From Ruminococcus sp. (GTDB taxonomy: Bacteria; Bacillota; Clostridia; Oscillospirales; Ruminococcaceae), in the NCBI GenBank assembly GCA_017472145.1, contig JAFUQX010000018.1, positions 1-56,574 of the forward strand: 56,574 nucleotides of DNA, written 5' to 3'. A program made the position numbers and the translations under genes. Positions within the stretch are counted from its first letter, which is position 1. Every line of letters starts with the position of its first letter. The notes under the pieces were generated by a model that had not been told where the DNA came from, made no database searches, and saw only the letters and a program-made list of their open reading frames with translations. Below, in pieces: positions 18,039 through 25,691 of the stretch.

Positions 18039-18067
18039 ATTATATCATTTTTCTGTCCGAAGTGCAA
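18039..18067 (-). promoter_or_regulatory. Promoter of the DMT transporter/antiporter operon
   Basis: Minus-strand TTGCAC (18062-18067) and TATAAT (18039-18044) have a 17-bp spacer, about 50 bp ahead of the start. Confidence 0.75.
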
Positions 18068-18168
18068 CCGTTCCTGAAAAAATGCATAAATTTTTAGCAA
18101 TAATTACCAAATGAGCCGCTCTGGATTCGGGACTTTCCACAAGAGAACGAATCTGTAGTCTCTTATGC

Positions 18169-18197
18169 TTGCAAATTTGTGGTGCATATGGTATAAT
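18169..18197 (+). promoter_or_regulatory. Promoter of the SWIM protein gene
   Basis: TTGCAA at 18169-18174 and TATAAT at 18192-18197, 17-bp spacer. Confidence 0.75.
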
Positions 18198-18234
18198 TTC
18201 AGAAGAAAATATCAGCCGCAAGGAGGCGTATTCT

Positions 18235-19053
18235 ATGGCAAATACTATCGGATTTACCGCAGGAGACGAAGAGATTCCGCAGACAAGTACAGCTTGGCCG
18301 GCCGAGGAGTCGCCTGCTCCGCCGCGCCGATCGGTCGTACAGGTATTTTTCCCGGACAGCCGCCGGAAGCTGAGTTACTATAATGACCAGTTTGACCTGC
18401 ACTGCGGCGATCTTGTCTATGTAGAGGGAAAGCTGGAGGGCCAGCTTGGACGTGTAGCAGAGGTGAACTACAACTTCAAGATCAGGATTTCTGAATATAA
18501 GCGTGTCATCGCCCTGGTGGATACCGCTGTGCAGGGTGAATTCTGCGTGGCCGGCGCTCAGCTCATCACCTTCGATCCCGGCTCCCTTCCTTACAGCAAG
18601 GTGCTTCGCTGGTTCAAAGCCCCTGAAAAGGAAGGGGAGATCTATGCCTCCGGGAATGATGACAGCGCATTCCGTCTGGACGATCTGAAGGAAATGAAAA
18701 TTGCTCCTGAGATCGCAGAGAGAGGTGTAGATTATTATAAGAATGACAGGGTTCGATGCATCTGTCTGGACGGGCCGCACGGACGTGCAATCGTTGAGGG
18801 AGAGGCCTTCTATGAGGTAGAGTTTGAATACTGCTCCGGTGAGATCAGCAGTCTCGTATGCACTTGTCCCTGCTGCTATACCTGCAAGCATGAATTTGCA
18901 GCTATGCTCCAGCTCCGGGAAACGCTGGAATACATAACCAATCTTTTTTCCAGGGAATATGAGCGTACAGGATATTTTATCTCAGTAGAAAAGAGCGTAC
19001 TGCTGGGCTTTGTTCTTGATCACATGGAAAGCGGACGGATCACCTTCGGATAA
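18235..19053 (+). CDS. SWIM zinc-finger protein
   Basis: This 272-residue protein is probably cytoplasmic, with no signal peptide or TM helix. Near the C-terminus is a SWIM zinc finger of form C209-x-C211 ... C217-x-H219, a fold linked to DNA or protein binding. The N-terminal half contains a beta-barrel-like segment (HCGDLVYVEGKLEGQLGRV) that resembles KOW or PSP1-type domains, a weak similarity. The start at 18235 is set by AAGGAGG seven to eight bases upstream; the frame extends further upstream but without a site. SWIM fingers usually occur next to SNF2 helicases, and no such partner is adjacent here. The function is unknown. Confidence 0.75.
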   Translation: MANTIGFTAGDEEIPQTSTAWPAEESPAPPRRSVVQVFFPDSRRKLSYYNDQFDLHCGDLVYVEGKLEGQLGRVAEVNYNFKIRISEYKRVIALVDTAVQGEFCVAGAQLITFDPGSLPYSKVLRWFKAPEKEGEIYASGNDDSAFRLDDLKEMKIAPEIAERGVDYYKNDRVRCICLDGPHGRAIVEGEAFYEVEFEYCSGEISSLVCTCPCCYTCKHEFAAMLQLRETLEYITNLFSREYERTGYFISVEKSVLLGFVLDHMESGRITFG

Positions 19054-19115
19054 AATCACATGGATATTTGCAGGAGGCTGCTGTATAATAACAGCAAAAG
19101 CAGGGAGGTACAAAC

Positions 19116-19583
19116 ATGGCAAAACGAGTAAAGGATTCCTATTCAGAGCAGGTACAGGTGCTGACTCAGGCCAATATTAACGGCTATAACCGGCTGTTCG
19201 GCGGTCAGCTGATGGAGTGGATCGATGTAGTGGCTGCGGTGGTGGCCAGAAGGCATTCCGGGCGTAATGTCACTACAGCTGTAGTGGACACCCTGACCTT
19301 TCAGGCGCCGGCCTATCCAAACGATACGGTCATCATCTGCGGGTATATTACCTATGTGGGACGAACCTCCATGGAGGTCTGCACCAAGACCTATGTGGAA
19401 TGCCTGGACGGTACAAGAAGGCTTATCAATACAGCCTATCTGGTTATGGTGGCCCTGGACGCAAGCGAGAAGCCAGTGGAGGTACCCAGACTGATCCTGG
19501 AGACAGACGAAGAAAGAGCTGAGTGGGAGGCCGCTGAGAAAAGGGTGAAGCTCCGCAAGCAGAGAAGCCGGGAACATTATTAA
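19116..19583 (+). CDS. Acyl-CoA thioesterase, hotdog fold
   Basis: This 155-residue protein has the single-hotdog layout of the YciA/BFIT thioesterase family. The conserved N-terminal segment N-x-x-G-x-L-F-G-G-Q-L-M-E-W-I-D places the catalytic acid in the long central helix. The later strands (VVDTLTFQAP, VIICGYITYVG, SMEVCTKTYVE) complete the sheet. It would hydrolyse acyl-CoA esters in the cytoplasm. A TATAAT at 19083-19088 lies upstream without a good -35. An intrinsic terminator follows, so it appears monocistronic. The C-terminal tail is basic. Chain-length preference is not visible. Confidence 0.9.
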   Translation: MAKRVKDSYSEQVQVLTQANINGYNRLFGGQLMEWIDVVAAVVARRHSGRNVTTAVVDTLTFQAPAYPNDTVIICGYITYVGRTSMEVCTKTYVECLDGTRRLINTAYLVMVALDASEKPVEVPRLILETDEERAEWEAAEKRVKLRKQRSREHY

Positions 19584-19592
19584 AGGGATCTG

Positions 19593-19627
19593 AAGCGGGA
19601 ACGAGCGGTGTTCCCGCTTTTTTTGAA
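19593..19627 (+). terminator. Terminator of the thioesterase gene
   Basis: AAGCGGGAAC (19593-19602) and GTTCCCGCTT (19610-19619) pair perfectly and are followed by a long T-run. Confidence 0.9.
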
Positions 19628-19637
19628 TTTCCAGCGG

Positions 19638-19700
19638 TTGACAATACGGGGCTTTCATGGTATAATATATAAATGTTCACCTGTCGCTTTAGAGCGATAG
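19638..19700 (+). promoter_or_regulatory. Consensus promoter and leader hairpin of the amino-acid ABC operon
   Basis: TTGACA (19638-19643), 17-bp spacer, TATAAT (19661-19666). The transcript would start near 19673, and a short hairpin CTGTCGCT/AGCGATAG (19681-19700) forms close to its 5' end. This could protect the message from decay. Confidence 0.85.
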
Positions 19701-19741
19701 CAAAATGAAATGATACTGTATGATTAAGGAGTATGATATTG

Positions 19742-20533
19742 ATGAAGTATGTAAATTTAAAAAGAATGCTTGCAGTCCTGGCTGCTGCTGCAATGGCTGT
19801 ATCCTTTATCGCATGCGGCGGAAATGAAACAGCTCAGGGCGATACCGAAAAGTTTGTCGTGGGCTTTGACGCAGAGTTCCCGCCTTATGGCTATCAGGAT
19901 GAAAACGGCGAGTATGTAGGCTTTGACCTGGATCTGGCTGCTGAGGTATGTGAGAGAAATAACTGGGAGCTGGTCAAGCAGCCCATCGACTGGAATGCAA
20001 AGGATATGGAGCTGAACTCCGGTACGATCAGCTGCATCTGGAACGGCTTTACCATGAATGGCCGTGAGGATGAGTATGCATGGACAGACCCTTATATTGA
20101 CAACAGCCAGGTGTTTGTTGTAAAGGCTGACAGCGGCATTACAGATTTTGCCGGCCTTGCAGACAAGGGCGTTGCCGTTCAGACCGATTCCTCTGCTGAG
20201 GATGCTCTGGAGGAAAACACTGAGCTGACCGATTCCTTCAAGGAGCTGGTTGTGGTAAGTGACTATAATACTGCGTTTATGAATCTGGATTCTGGCGCTG
20301 TAGATGCCATTGCCATGGATATCGGCGTAGCCAAGTATCAGATCGAATCCCGTGAGGGTGAATATGTCATGCTGGAGGAGATCCTCTCTGCTGAGCAGTA
20401 TGCAGTCGGCTTTGCGCTGGATAATACCGAGCTGCGTGACAAGGTTCAGGCGACTCTGAATGAAATGAAAGAAGACGGCACGTTTGAAAAGATTGCCGAG
20501 GAGTGGGAACTGAGTGACTCTATCATTCAGTAA
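19742..20533 (+). CDS. Amino-acid ABC transporter substrate-binding lipoprotein
   Basis: This 263-residue exported lipoprotein has a hydrophobic signal ending in a lipobox, SFIAC, whose cysteine would be lipidated. The mature part is a family-3 solute-binding protein. It starts FVVGFDAEFPPYGYQDENG, with YVGFDLDLAAEV and the later GFTMNGRE and AMDIGVAKYQI stretches typical of polar amino-acid binders. The ATG at 19742 is used because AAGGAG (19726-19731) is ten bases upstream; an in-frame ATG at 19733 is too close. It is first of three genes with permease and ATPase. The family includes cystine, glutamine and histidine binders; the ligand is not resolved. Confidence 0.93.
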   Translation: MKYVNLKRMLAVLAAAAMAVSFIACGGNETAQGDTEKFVVGFDAEFPPYGYQDENGEYVGFDLDLAAEVCERNNWELVKQPIDWNAKDMELNSGTISCIWNGFTMNGREDEYAWTDPYIDNSQVFVVKADSGITDFAGLADKGVAVQTDSSAEDALEENTELTDSFKELVVVSDYNTAFMNLDSGAVDAIAMDIGVAKYQIESREGEYVMLEEILSAEQYAVGFALDNTELRDKVQATLNEMKEDGTFEKIAEEWELSDSIIQ

Positions 20534-20553
20534 GATTCCGGAGGAAACCGATC

Positions 20554-21207
20554 ATGACTTTTCTTGAGATCGTTGCACAGCTGGGAGACAGCATGCTCAA
20601 CTCCATCTGGATCTTCCTGCTGACCCTGCTGTTTTCCATCCCGCTGGGACTGCTGATCTGTATTGCACGGCTGTACGCCTGGAAGCCCATTCAGTGGCTG
20701 ATGAAGATCTACATATCTGTTGTCCGCGGTACACCCCTTATGCTTCAGCTCCTGGTGATCTACTTCGGTCCGTATTTCCTCTTTGGAATGCGGCTGACTA
20801 CATCCTACCGCTTCTGGGCGGTGATACTGGCCTTCTCCCTGAATTATGCTGCTTATTTTGCGGAGATCTTCCGCAGCGGCATTCAGTCTATTCCCGTGGG
20901 GCAGCATGAGGCGGCCTATATCCTGGGATATGGCAAGTTTCAGAAGTTCCTACGGATCATTACCCCTCAGATGTTCAAGCGTGTTCTGCCGGCTGTAACC
21001 AATGAGTCTATTACACTGGTCAAGGATACATCCCTGGCCTTTGCCATTTCCTATATTGAGCTGTTCACAGAGGCTTCTATGATCGCTGCTGCGGAAACCT
21101 CCATGCTGCCCTATCTGGTCGCTGCGATATTCTACTATGTGCTCAATCTGATCGTGGCCGGCGTGATGTCCATGCTGGAAAAGCGTATGAATTATTATAA
21201 GATATAG
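20554..21207 (+). CDS. Amino-acid ABC transporter permease
   Basis: This 217-residue inner-membrane protein has about five helices and the HisM/GlnP-family layout. The motif [19 protein letters not shown] and the EAA-loop segment [24 protein letters not shown], which docks on the ATPase, are clear. It follows the binding-protein gene by 20 bases and precedes the ATPase by 10, so all three are translated from one message. It probably acts as a homodimer, since only one permease gene is present. Confidence 0.95.
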   Translation: MTFLEIVAQLGDSMLNSIWIFLLTLLFSIPLGLLICIARLYAWKPIQWLMKIYISVVRGTPLMLQLLVIYFGPYFLFGMRLTTSYRFWAVILAFSLNYAAYFAEIFRSGIQSIPVGQHEAAYILGYGKFQKFLRIITPQMFKRVLPAVTNESITLVKDTSLAFAISYIELFTEASMIAAAETSMLPYLVAAIFYYVLNLIVAGVMSMLEKRMNYYKI

Positions 21208-21217
21208 GAGGTGTCCC

Positions 21218-21976
21218 ATGAACTATCTGGAAGTCAGTCATTTGAAAAAACGTTTTGACAAGACGGATGTGCTCCATGATATCTCCTTCTCCGTGAAGGA
21301 AGGTGAGGTCGTCTCTATCATCGGCCCGTCCGGTTCGGGCAAGTCTACGCTCCTGCGGTGCTGTACCTTCCTGGAAACCATTTCCGGCGGCGGTATTTCC
21401 TATATGGGCAAAAAGGCGGTTGAGGTGAACGGAAGCGGAAAGCTTGAGTATGCGCCCAAGAAGGAATTCAGGGAAATTCAGCATTACTTCGGATTGGTGT
21501 TTCAGAATTTCAACCTGTTTCCGCACTATTCCGTTCTGCGCAATATCGTAGAGCCTCAGCGTCTGATCCTGAAGAAAAGCAGGGAGGATGCTGAGAAAAC
21601 TGCTATGCAGCTTCTTGAAAAGGTTGGCCTTGCCAATAAAGCCAAGGCGTACCCCTGTGAGCTTTCCGGCGGACAGCAGCAGCGTGTGGCAATCGTGCGT
21701 GCGCTGGCTATGTCTCCGTCCATTCTTTTCTTTGATGAACCGACCTCGGCGCTCGACCCGGAGCTGACCGGAGAAATTCTTGAGGTCATCCGTCTGCTGG
21801 CCGATGATCATATGACCATGGTGATCGTCACCCATGAAATGAGCTTTGCAAAGGCGATCTCCGATCGTGTGATCTTCATGGCCGATGGATATATCGTAGA
21901 GGAGGGGACGCCGAAGCAGGTGTTCGAGCATCCTGAGAAGGAGCGTACACGCCAGTTCCTGGCACATTATAGCTAA
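21218..21976 (+). CDS. Amino-acid ABC transporter ATPase
   Basis: This 252-residue protein has Walker [10 protein letters not shown], signature LSGGQQQR, Walker [13 protein letters not shown] and switch histidine in VTHEM, all intact. Its length and order match GlnQ/HisP-type ATPases. It energises uptake by the permease encoded just upstream. GGAGG six bases before the ATG supports the start. A strong terminator follows. Confidence 0.95.
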   Translation: MNYLEVSHLKKRFDKTDVLHDISFSVKEGEVVSIIGPSGSGKSTLLRCCTFLETISGGGISYMGKKAVEVNGSGKLEYAPKKEFREIQHYFGLVFQNFNLFPHYSVLRNIVEPQRLILKKSREDAEKTAMQLLEKVGLANKAKAYPCELSGGQQQRVAIVRALAMSPSILFFDEPTSALDPELTGEILEVIRLLADDHMTMVIVTHEMSFAKAISDRVIFMADGYIVEEGTPKQVFEHPEKERTRQFLAHYS

Positions 21977-21981
21977 AAATG

Positions 21982-22020
21982 AAAGCCTGAGAAGTTCGAA
22001 TCGGTCCTCTCAGGCTTTTT
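21982..22020 (+). terminator. Terminator of the amino-acid ABC operon
   Basis: AAAGCCTGAGA (21982-21992) pairs with TCTCAGGCTTT (22008-22018), followed by a T-run. The next gene starts 20 bases later without a visible promoter, so some read-through may be needed. Confidence 0.85.
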
Positions 22021-22040
22021 CATGAATGGAGGTATTTTAT

Positions 22041-22454
22041 ATGAAACGGGATATTATCACTGACCCCATGCTCCTGAGCCGGAAATCCGTGCCGGCCATG
22101 CAGGAGGATATACAGACCGCTCAGGATCTGCTGGATACGGTTATTGCTCATGCAGATCATTGTGTGGGTATGGCCGCCAATATGATCGGTGTTTGCAAAA
22201 GAATCATGGCCGCCCAGATCGGCGGGAAATATCAGATCCTCATAAATCCGGAGATCACAGACCATTCCGCTCAGAAATACACGGCTGAGGAGGGCTGCCT
22301 TTCGCTGAAGGGCGTGCGTACAACGGAGCGTTATGCAGTGATCACTGTGTCCTATTATGATGAGAAATTCCGGAAGAAAATGCGCACCTTCCGGGGCTTT
22401 GAGGCGCAGATCATCCAGCATGAGATGGATCATTTCGAGGGGATTTTAATTTAA
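22041..22454 (+). CDS. def: Peptide deformylase, divergent short form
   Basis: This 137-residue enzyme should remove the N-formyl group from new proteins. Motif 2 is EEGCLS with metal ligand C86. Motif 3 is QHEMDH with ligands H127 and H131 and catalytic E128. Motif 1 reads GMAANMIG, so the usual glutamine of GxGLAAxQ is replaced by M48. The protein is shorter than E. coli Def (about 169 aa), ending soon after motif 3. The start at 22041 follows GGAGG. Such short Firmicute forms are known, though a second canonical deformylase elsewhere would not be surprising. Confidence 0.85.
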   Translation: MKRDIITDPMLLSRKSVPAMQEDIQTAQDLLDTVIAHADHCVGMAANMIGVCKRIMAAQIGGKYQILINPEITDHSAQKYTAEEGCLSLKGVRTTERYAVITVSYYDEKFRKKMRTFRGFEAQIIQHEMDHFEGILI

Positions 22455-22474
22455 CGGTTCTTCATAATAAACCC

Positions 22475-22502
22475 TTGAAAAACAGCAGGGAATGTGTATA
22501 AT
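22475..22502 (+). promoter_or_regulatory. Promoter of the cytoplasmic GH43 / ABC-F operon
   Basis: TTGAAA (22475-22480) and TATAAT (22497-22502), 16-bp spacer, 44 bp ahead of the start. Confidence 0.7.
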
Positions 22503-22546
22503 ATAGGTATCTTACGATCGCAGTAATTACAGAGGAGATTTTTGAT

Positions 22547-24025
22547 ATGAAAAAACAGGTTTATAATCCTTTTTTACCCCTGAATGTATGCATTCCGGAC
22601 GGCGAACCGCATGTGTTCGGCGACCGTGTCTATCTTTATGGTTCTCATGACAAGGAAGGCGGCGAAACCTTCTGCATGCTGGACTATGTGGTCTATTCCG
22701 CTCCGATAGATGATCTGACGGACTGGCGGTGTGAAGGTACGATCTATTGTGCATCACAGGACCCGGACTATCCCAACAGAAAATATATGTACGCTCCTGA
22801 TGTGGTGCAGGGCAAGGACGGACGGTACTATCTCTACTACTGCATGTCCGGAGCCTTCGGCGTGGGCGGCTATTTCGGGCCGATCAGTGTAGCCGTGTGC
22901 GATACGCCGGCCGGAAAGTATGAATTCCTCGGCCATGTGCGCTATCCGGACGGACGGCCGATGCTGAAATATGTCTGCTTTGACCCGGGCGTGATCAATG
23001 ATAACGGCGTGATCCGTATCTACTATGGCACACAGTATGACTATGAGCAGAAAGAGGGCTGGCAGCAGGACGAAAGCATTATCCAGGAGGAAATGAAGAT
23101 GTTCGGCAAGAGCCGTGAGGAGATCCTGGGGACAGAGGGCAGCGTCATGGGCCCCTGCATGGTTGTAGTGGAGGACGATATGCTGACTGTAAAGGAGGAG
23201 CCCAGACACATCATTCCCTATGATACACGGGGAACAAGCTTTGAGGAGCATCCCTTCTTTGAGGCCAGCTCTATGCGGAAAATGGGGGAGACCTACTATT
23301 TTGTGTATTCCTCCAAGCAGAATCATGAGCTGTGTTATGCCACCAGCAAATATCCCGACCGGGACTTTGTGTTCGGCGGAACGCTTGTTTCCAACGGGGA
23401 TGTAGGTATGAATGGACGAGAGGAAAAGGATCGCCTGAATATGACCGGTACGACTCATGGCAGCATCGAGAATATCGGCGGTCAGTGGTATGTTTTCTAC
23501 CACCGCCTGACCCATAAATCCGACTACAGCCGTCAGGCCTGTGCAGAGAAAATCACAGTGAATCCGGATGGCTCCATCAGACAGGCTGAGATCACCTCCT
23601 GCGGACTGAATGACGGCGCACTTCCTGCAAAGGGCACCTACCCGGCCGGAATCGCCTGTGTGATCACCAACGGGCACATGCCCCACGGATGCAACTCCAT
23701 CTACACCGACCACTTCCCCAATGTGACCCATAGGGGAGAGGATCGCTTTATTGGGGAGATCTCAGATGGTACGCTGATCGGCTATCGCTATTTTGACTTC
23801 CGGCAGGCCGAAAAGCTTTCCGTTCTTCTGCGCAGTACCGGACATGGTGTCCTTACGGCTTCGGACGAAATGGGCGGCCAGGCTGTAAGTGCATTTGAAA
23901 TCACTCCGGCCGGGGAGTGGACAAAGCTGGAGGCTGCTCTGAACATGGAGGACGGCGTGCATCCTCTGTATCTTTTCTACACAGGTTCGGGAGAGCTTGA
24001 GCTGAAGGAAATTGCATTTGATTAA
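22547..24025 (+). CDS. Cytoplasmic GH43-family glycoside hydrolase
   Basis: This 492-residue protein lacks a signal peptide and dockerin, so it acts inside the cell on imported oligosaccharides. It has the GH43 five-blade propeller pattern: likely base D18 in CIPDGEPHVF, the pKa-modulating D85 in YAPDVV and the likely acid E239 in FFEASSMRK. This supports beta-xylosidase or alpha-L-arabinofuranosidase-type activity. A C-terminal beta-rich domain of about 130 residues follows, perhaps a carbohydrate-binding module. The ABC-F gene starts 20 bases later. Exact linkage specificity is not visible. Confidence 0.88.
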   Translation: MKKQVYNPFLPLNVCIPDGEPHVFGDRVYLYGSHDKEGGETFCMLDYVVYSAPIDDLTDWRCEGTIYCASQDPDYPNRKYMYAPDVVQGKDGRYYLYYCMSGAFGVGGYFGPISVAVCDTPAGKYEFLGHVRYPDGRPMLKYVCFDPGVINDNGVIRIYYGTQYDYEQKEGWQQDESIIQEEMKMFGKSREEILGTEGSVMGPCMVVVEDDMLTVKEEPRHIIPYDTRGTSFEEHPFFEASSMRKMGETYYFVYSSKQNHELCYATSKYPDRDFVFGGTLVSNGDVGMNGREEKDRLNMTGTTHGSIENIGGQWYVFYHRLTHKSDYSRQACAEKITVNPDGSIRQAEITSCGLNDGALPAKGTYPAGIACVITNGHMPHGCNSIYTDHFPNVTHRGEDRFIGEISDGTLIGYRYFDFRQAEKLSVLLRSTGHGVLTASDEMGGQAVSAFEITPAGEWTKLEAALNMEDGVHPLYLFYTGSGELELKEIAFD

Positions 24026-24045
24026 GTATAGGAGTAATCGATTGA

Positions 24046-25599
24046 ATGAGTATTTTAAATGTTGAAAATGTAACCCATGGCTTTGGTGCAAGACAGATTC
24101 TGAAGGATGCCTCCTTCCGTCTGCTGAAGGGTGAGCACATCGGGCTTGTAGGCGCAAATGGAGAGGGAAAGTCGACCTTCCTGAACATCATTACCGGAAA
24201 GCTCATGCCGGATGAAGGCAAGATCGAATGGTGCAGACATATCACCACAGGCTATCTGGATCAGTACAGTACCCTTTCCAAGGGCAAAACCATTGCCGAT
24301 GTGCTCCGTGAGGCTTTCTCTCACTTTGCCGACCTGGAACAGGAGATGCTGGCACTTTATGAGACCATGGCGGACTGCTCCGATGAGGAAATGGCCGAGG
24401 CTATGGAAAAGGTGGGAGAGATCCAGGATATCCTGGACTACGGCGGATATTATACCATTGATGCAAAGATTTCTGAATATGCCAATGGTCTGGGACTGGG
24501 TGAAATCGGTCTGGACAGAGATGTATCGGAGCTTTCCGGCGGTCAGAGAGCCAAGGTTCTGCTGGCCAAGGTGCTTCTGGAAAATCCCATGATCCTCATC
24601 CTGGACGAGCCGACCAATTTCCTGGATGAGAACCATATCGCCTGGCTGAAAAATTTTCTCCAAAACTATGAGAATGCCTTCATTCTGGTATCCCACGATA
24701 TCCCCTTCCTGAACGATGTTGTCAATGTCATCTATCATGTGGAAAATGCTGTGCTGACACGATATACTGGAGACTATGACAATTTCCAGAGAATGTATGA
24801 GCTGAAAAAGCGGCAGATCGAACAGGCCTATGAGAAGCAGCAGAAGGAGATCGCCGACCTTCAGGACTTTATCGCCCGGAACAAGGCTCGTGTGGCTACC
24901 ACCAATATGGCAAAGTCCCGTCAGAAAAAGCTGGATAAGATGGATAAGATCACCCTCATGGCGGAGAAGGCCAAGCCGATCTTCACCTTTAATCCGGCCA
25001 GGACGCCGGGACGGGTTGTTATTGAGTGTAATGATCTTGTGCTGGGCTATGACGAGCCGCTGACAAGGCCTCTGTCCCTGAAGCTGGAATGCAACCAGAA
25101 GGTGGCCATCCGTGGTGTAAACGGCCTGGGTAAATCTACACTGCTCAAAACCCTGCTGAAGCTGATCCCGCCGGTATCCGGTACGGTAGAGCATGATCAG
25201 TTTGTGGAGATCGGCTACTTTGAGCAGGAGGAGAATGCTGGCTCCAAGACTGCACTTCAGACCATCTGGGATGAATATCCGGCCATGACCAATGCCGAGG
25301 TTCGTGCCGCTCTGGCCCGATGCGGACTGACCACGGAGCACATCACCTCTCAGATGCGTGTGCTGTCCGGCGGCGAGAACGCCAAGGTGCGTCTGTGCCG
25401 TCTGATGCTGAAGAATATCAATCTCCTGGTGCTGGACGAGCCGACCAACCATCTGGATGTGGATGCAAAGGATTCTCTGAAAAAGGCCATTCAGGAGTAC
25501 AGAGGTACGGTACTGCTGGTAAGCCACGAGCCGGATTTCTATATGGATGTCTGCGATGAGATCTGGAATCTGGAGGACTGGACGACCAAGATCGTATAA
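24046..25599 (+). CDS. ABC-F family ATPase
   Basis: This 517-residue soluble protein has two ATPase domains: Walker A loops GANGEGKST and RGVNGLGKST, signatures LSGGQRAK and LSGGENAK, and Walker B ILILDEPTN and LLVLDEPTN. A charged helical linker (about 240-310) joins them, as in ribosome-acting ABC-F proteins such as YbiT/YdiF. No TM domain is present. The role is probably translation or ribosome assembly support; some ABC-F proteins give antibiotic protection, which cannot be judged here. It is likely co-transcribed with the upstream GH43 gene. Confidence 0.92.
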   Translation: MSILNVENVTHGFGARQILKDASFRLLKGEHIGLVGANGEGKSTFLNIITGKLMPDEGKIEWCRHITTGYLDQYSTLSKGKTIADVLREAFSHFADLEQEMLALYETMADCSDEEMAEAMEKVGEIQDILDYGGYYTIDAKISEYANGLGLGEIGLDRDVSELSGGQRAKVLLAKVLLENPMILILDEPTNFLDENHIAWLKNFLQNYENAFILVSHDIPFLNDVVNVIYHVENAVLTRYTGDYDNFQRMYELKKRQIEQAYEKQQKEIADLQDFIARNKARVATTNMAKSRQKKLDKMDKITLMAEKAKPIFTFNPARTPGRVVIECNDLVLGYDEPLTRPLSLKLECNQKVAIRGVNGLGKSTLLKTLLKLIPPVSGTVEHDQFVEIGYFEQEENAGSKTALQTIWDEYPAMTNAEVRAALARCGLTTEHITSQMRVLSGGENAKVRLCRLMLKNINLLVLDEPTNHLDVDAKDSLKKAIQEYRGTVLLVSHEPDFYMDVCDEIWNLEDWTTKIV

Positions 25600-25616
25600 T
25601 TCCTGTATGCATAAAC

Positions 25617-25662
25617 AAAAGGCACAGGCCCCTGACAAAAAGTTTCGGGGCCTGTGCCTTTT
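25617..25662. terminator. Strong bidirectional terminator
   Basis: AAAAGGCACAGGCCCC (25617-25632) pairs perfectly with GGGGCCTGTGCCTTTT (25647-25662). It separates the convergent ABC-F and exporter-permease genes. Confidence 0.92.
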
Positions 25663-25691
25663 CTATATTTTGGAGAGTGACAAGCGTTTTT

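Noticed and set aside
19667-19741. Riboswitch in the amino-acid ABC leader
   Set aside because: The leader is only about 70 bases with one short stem; no known riboswitch core or terminator switch is seen.
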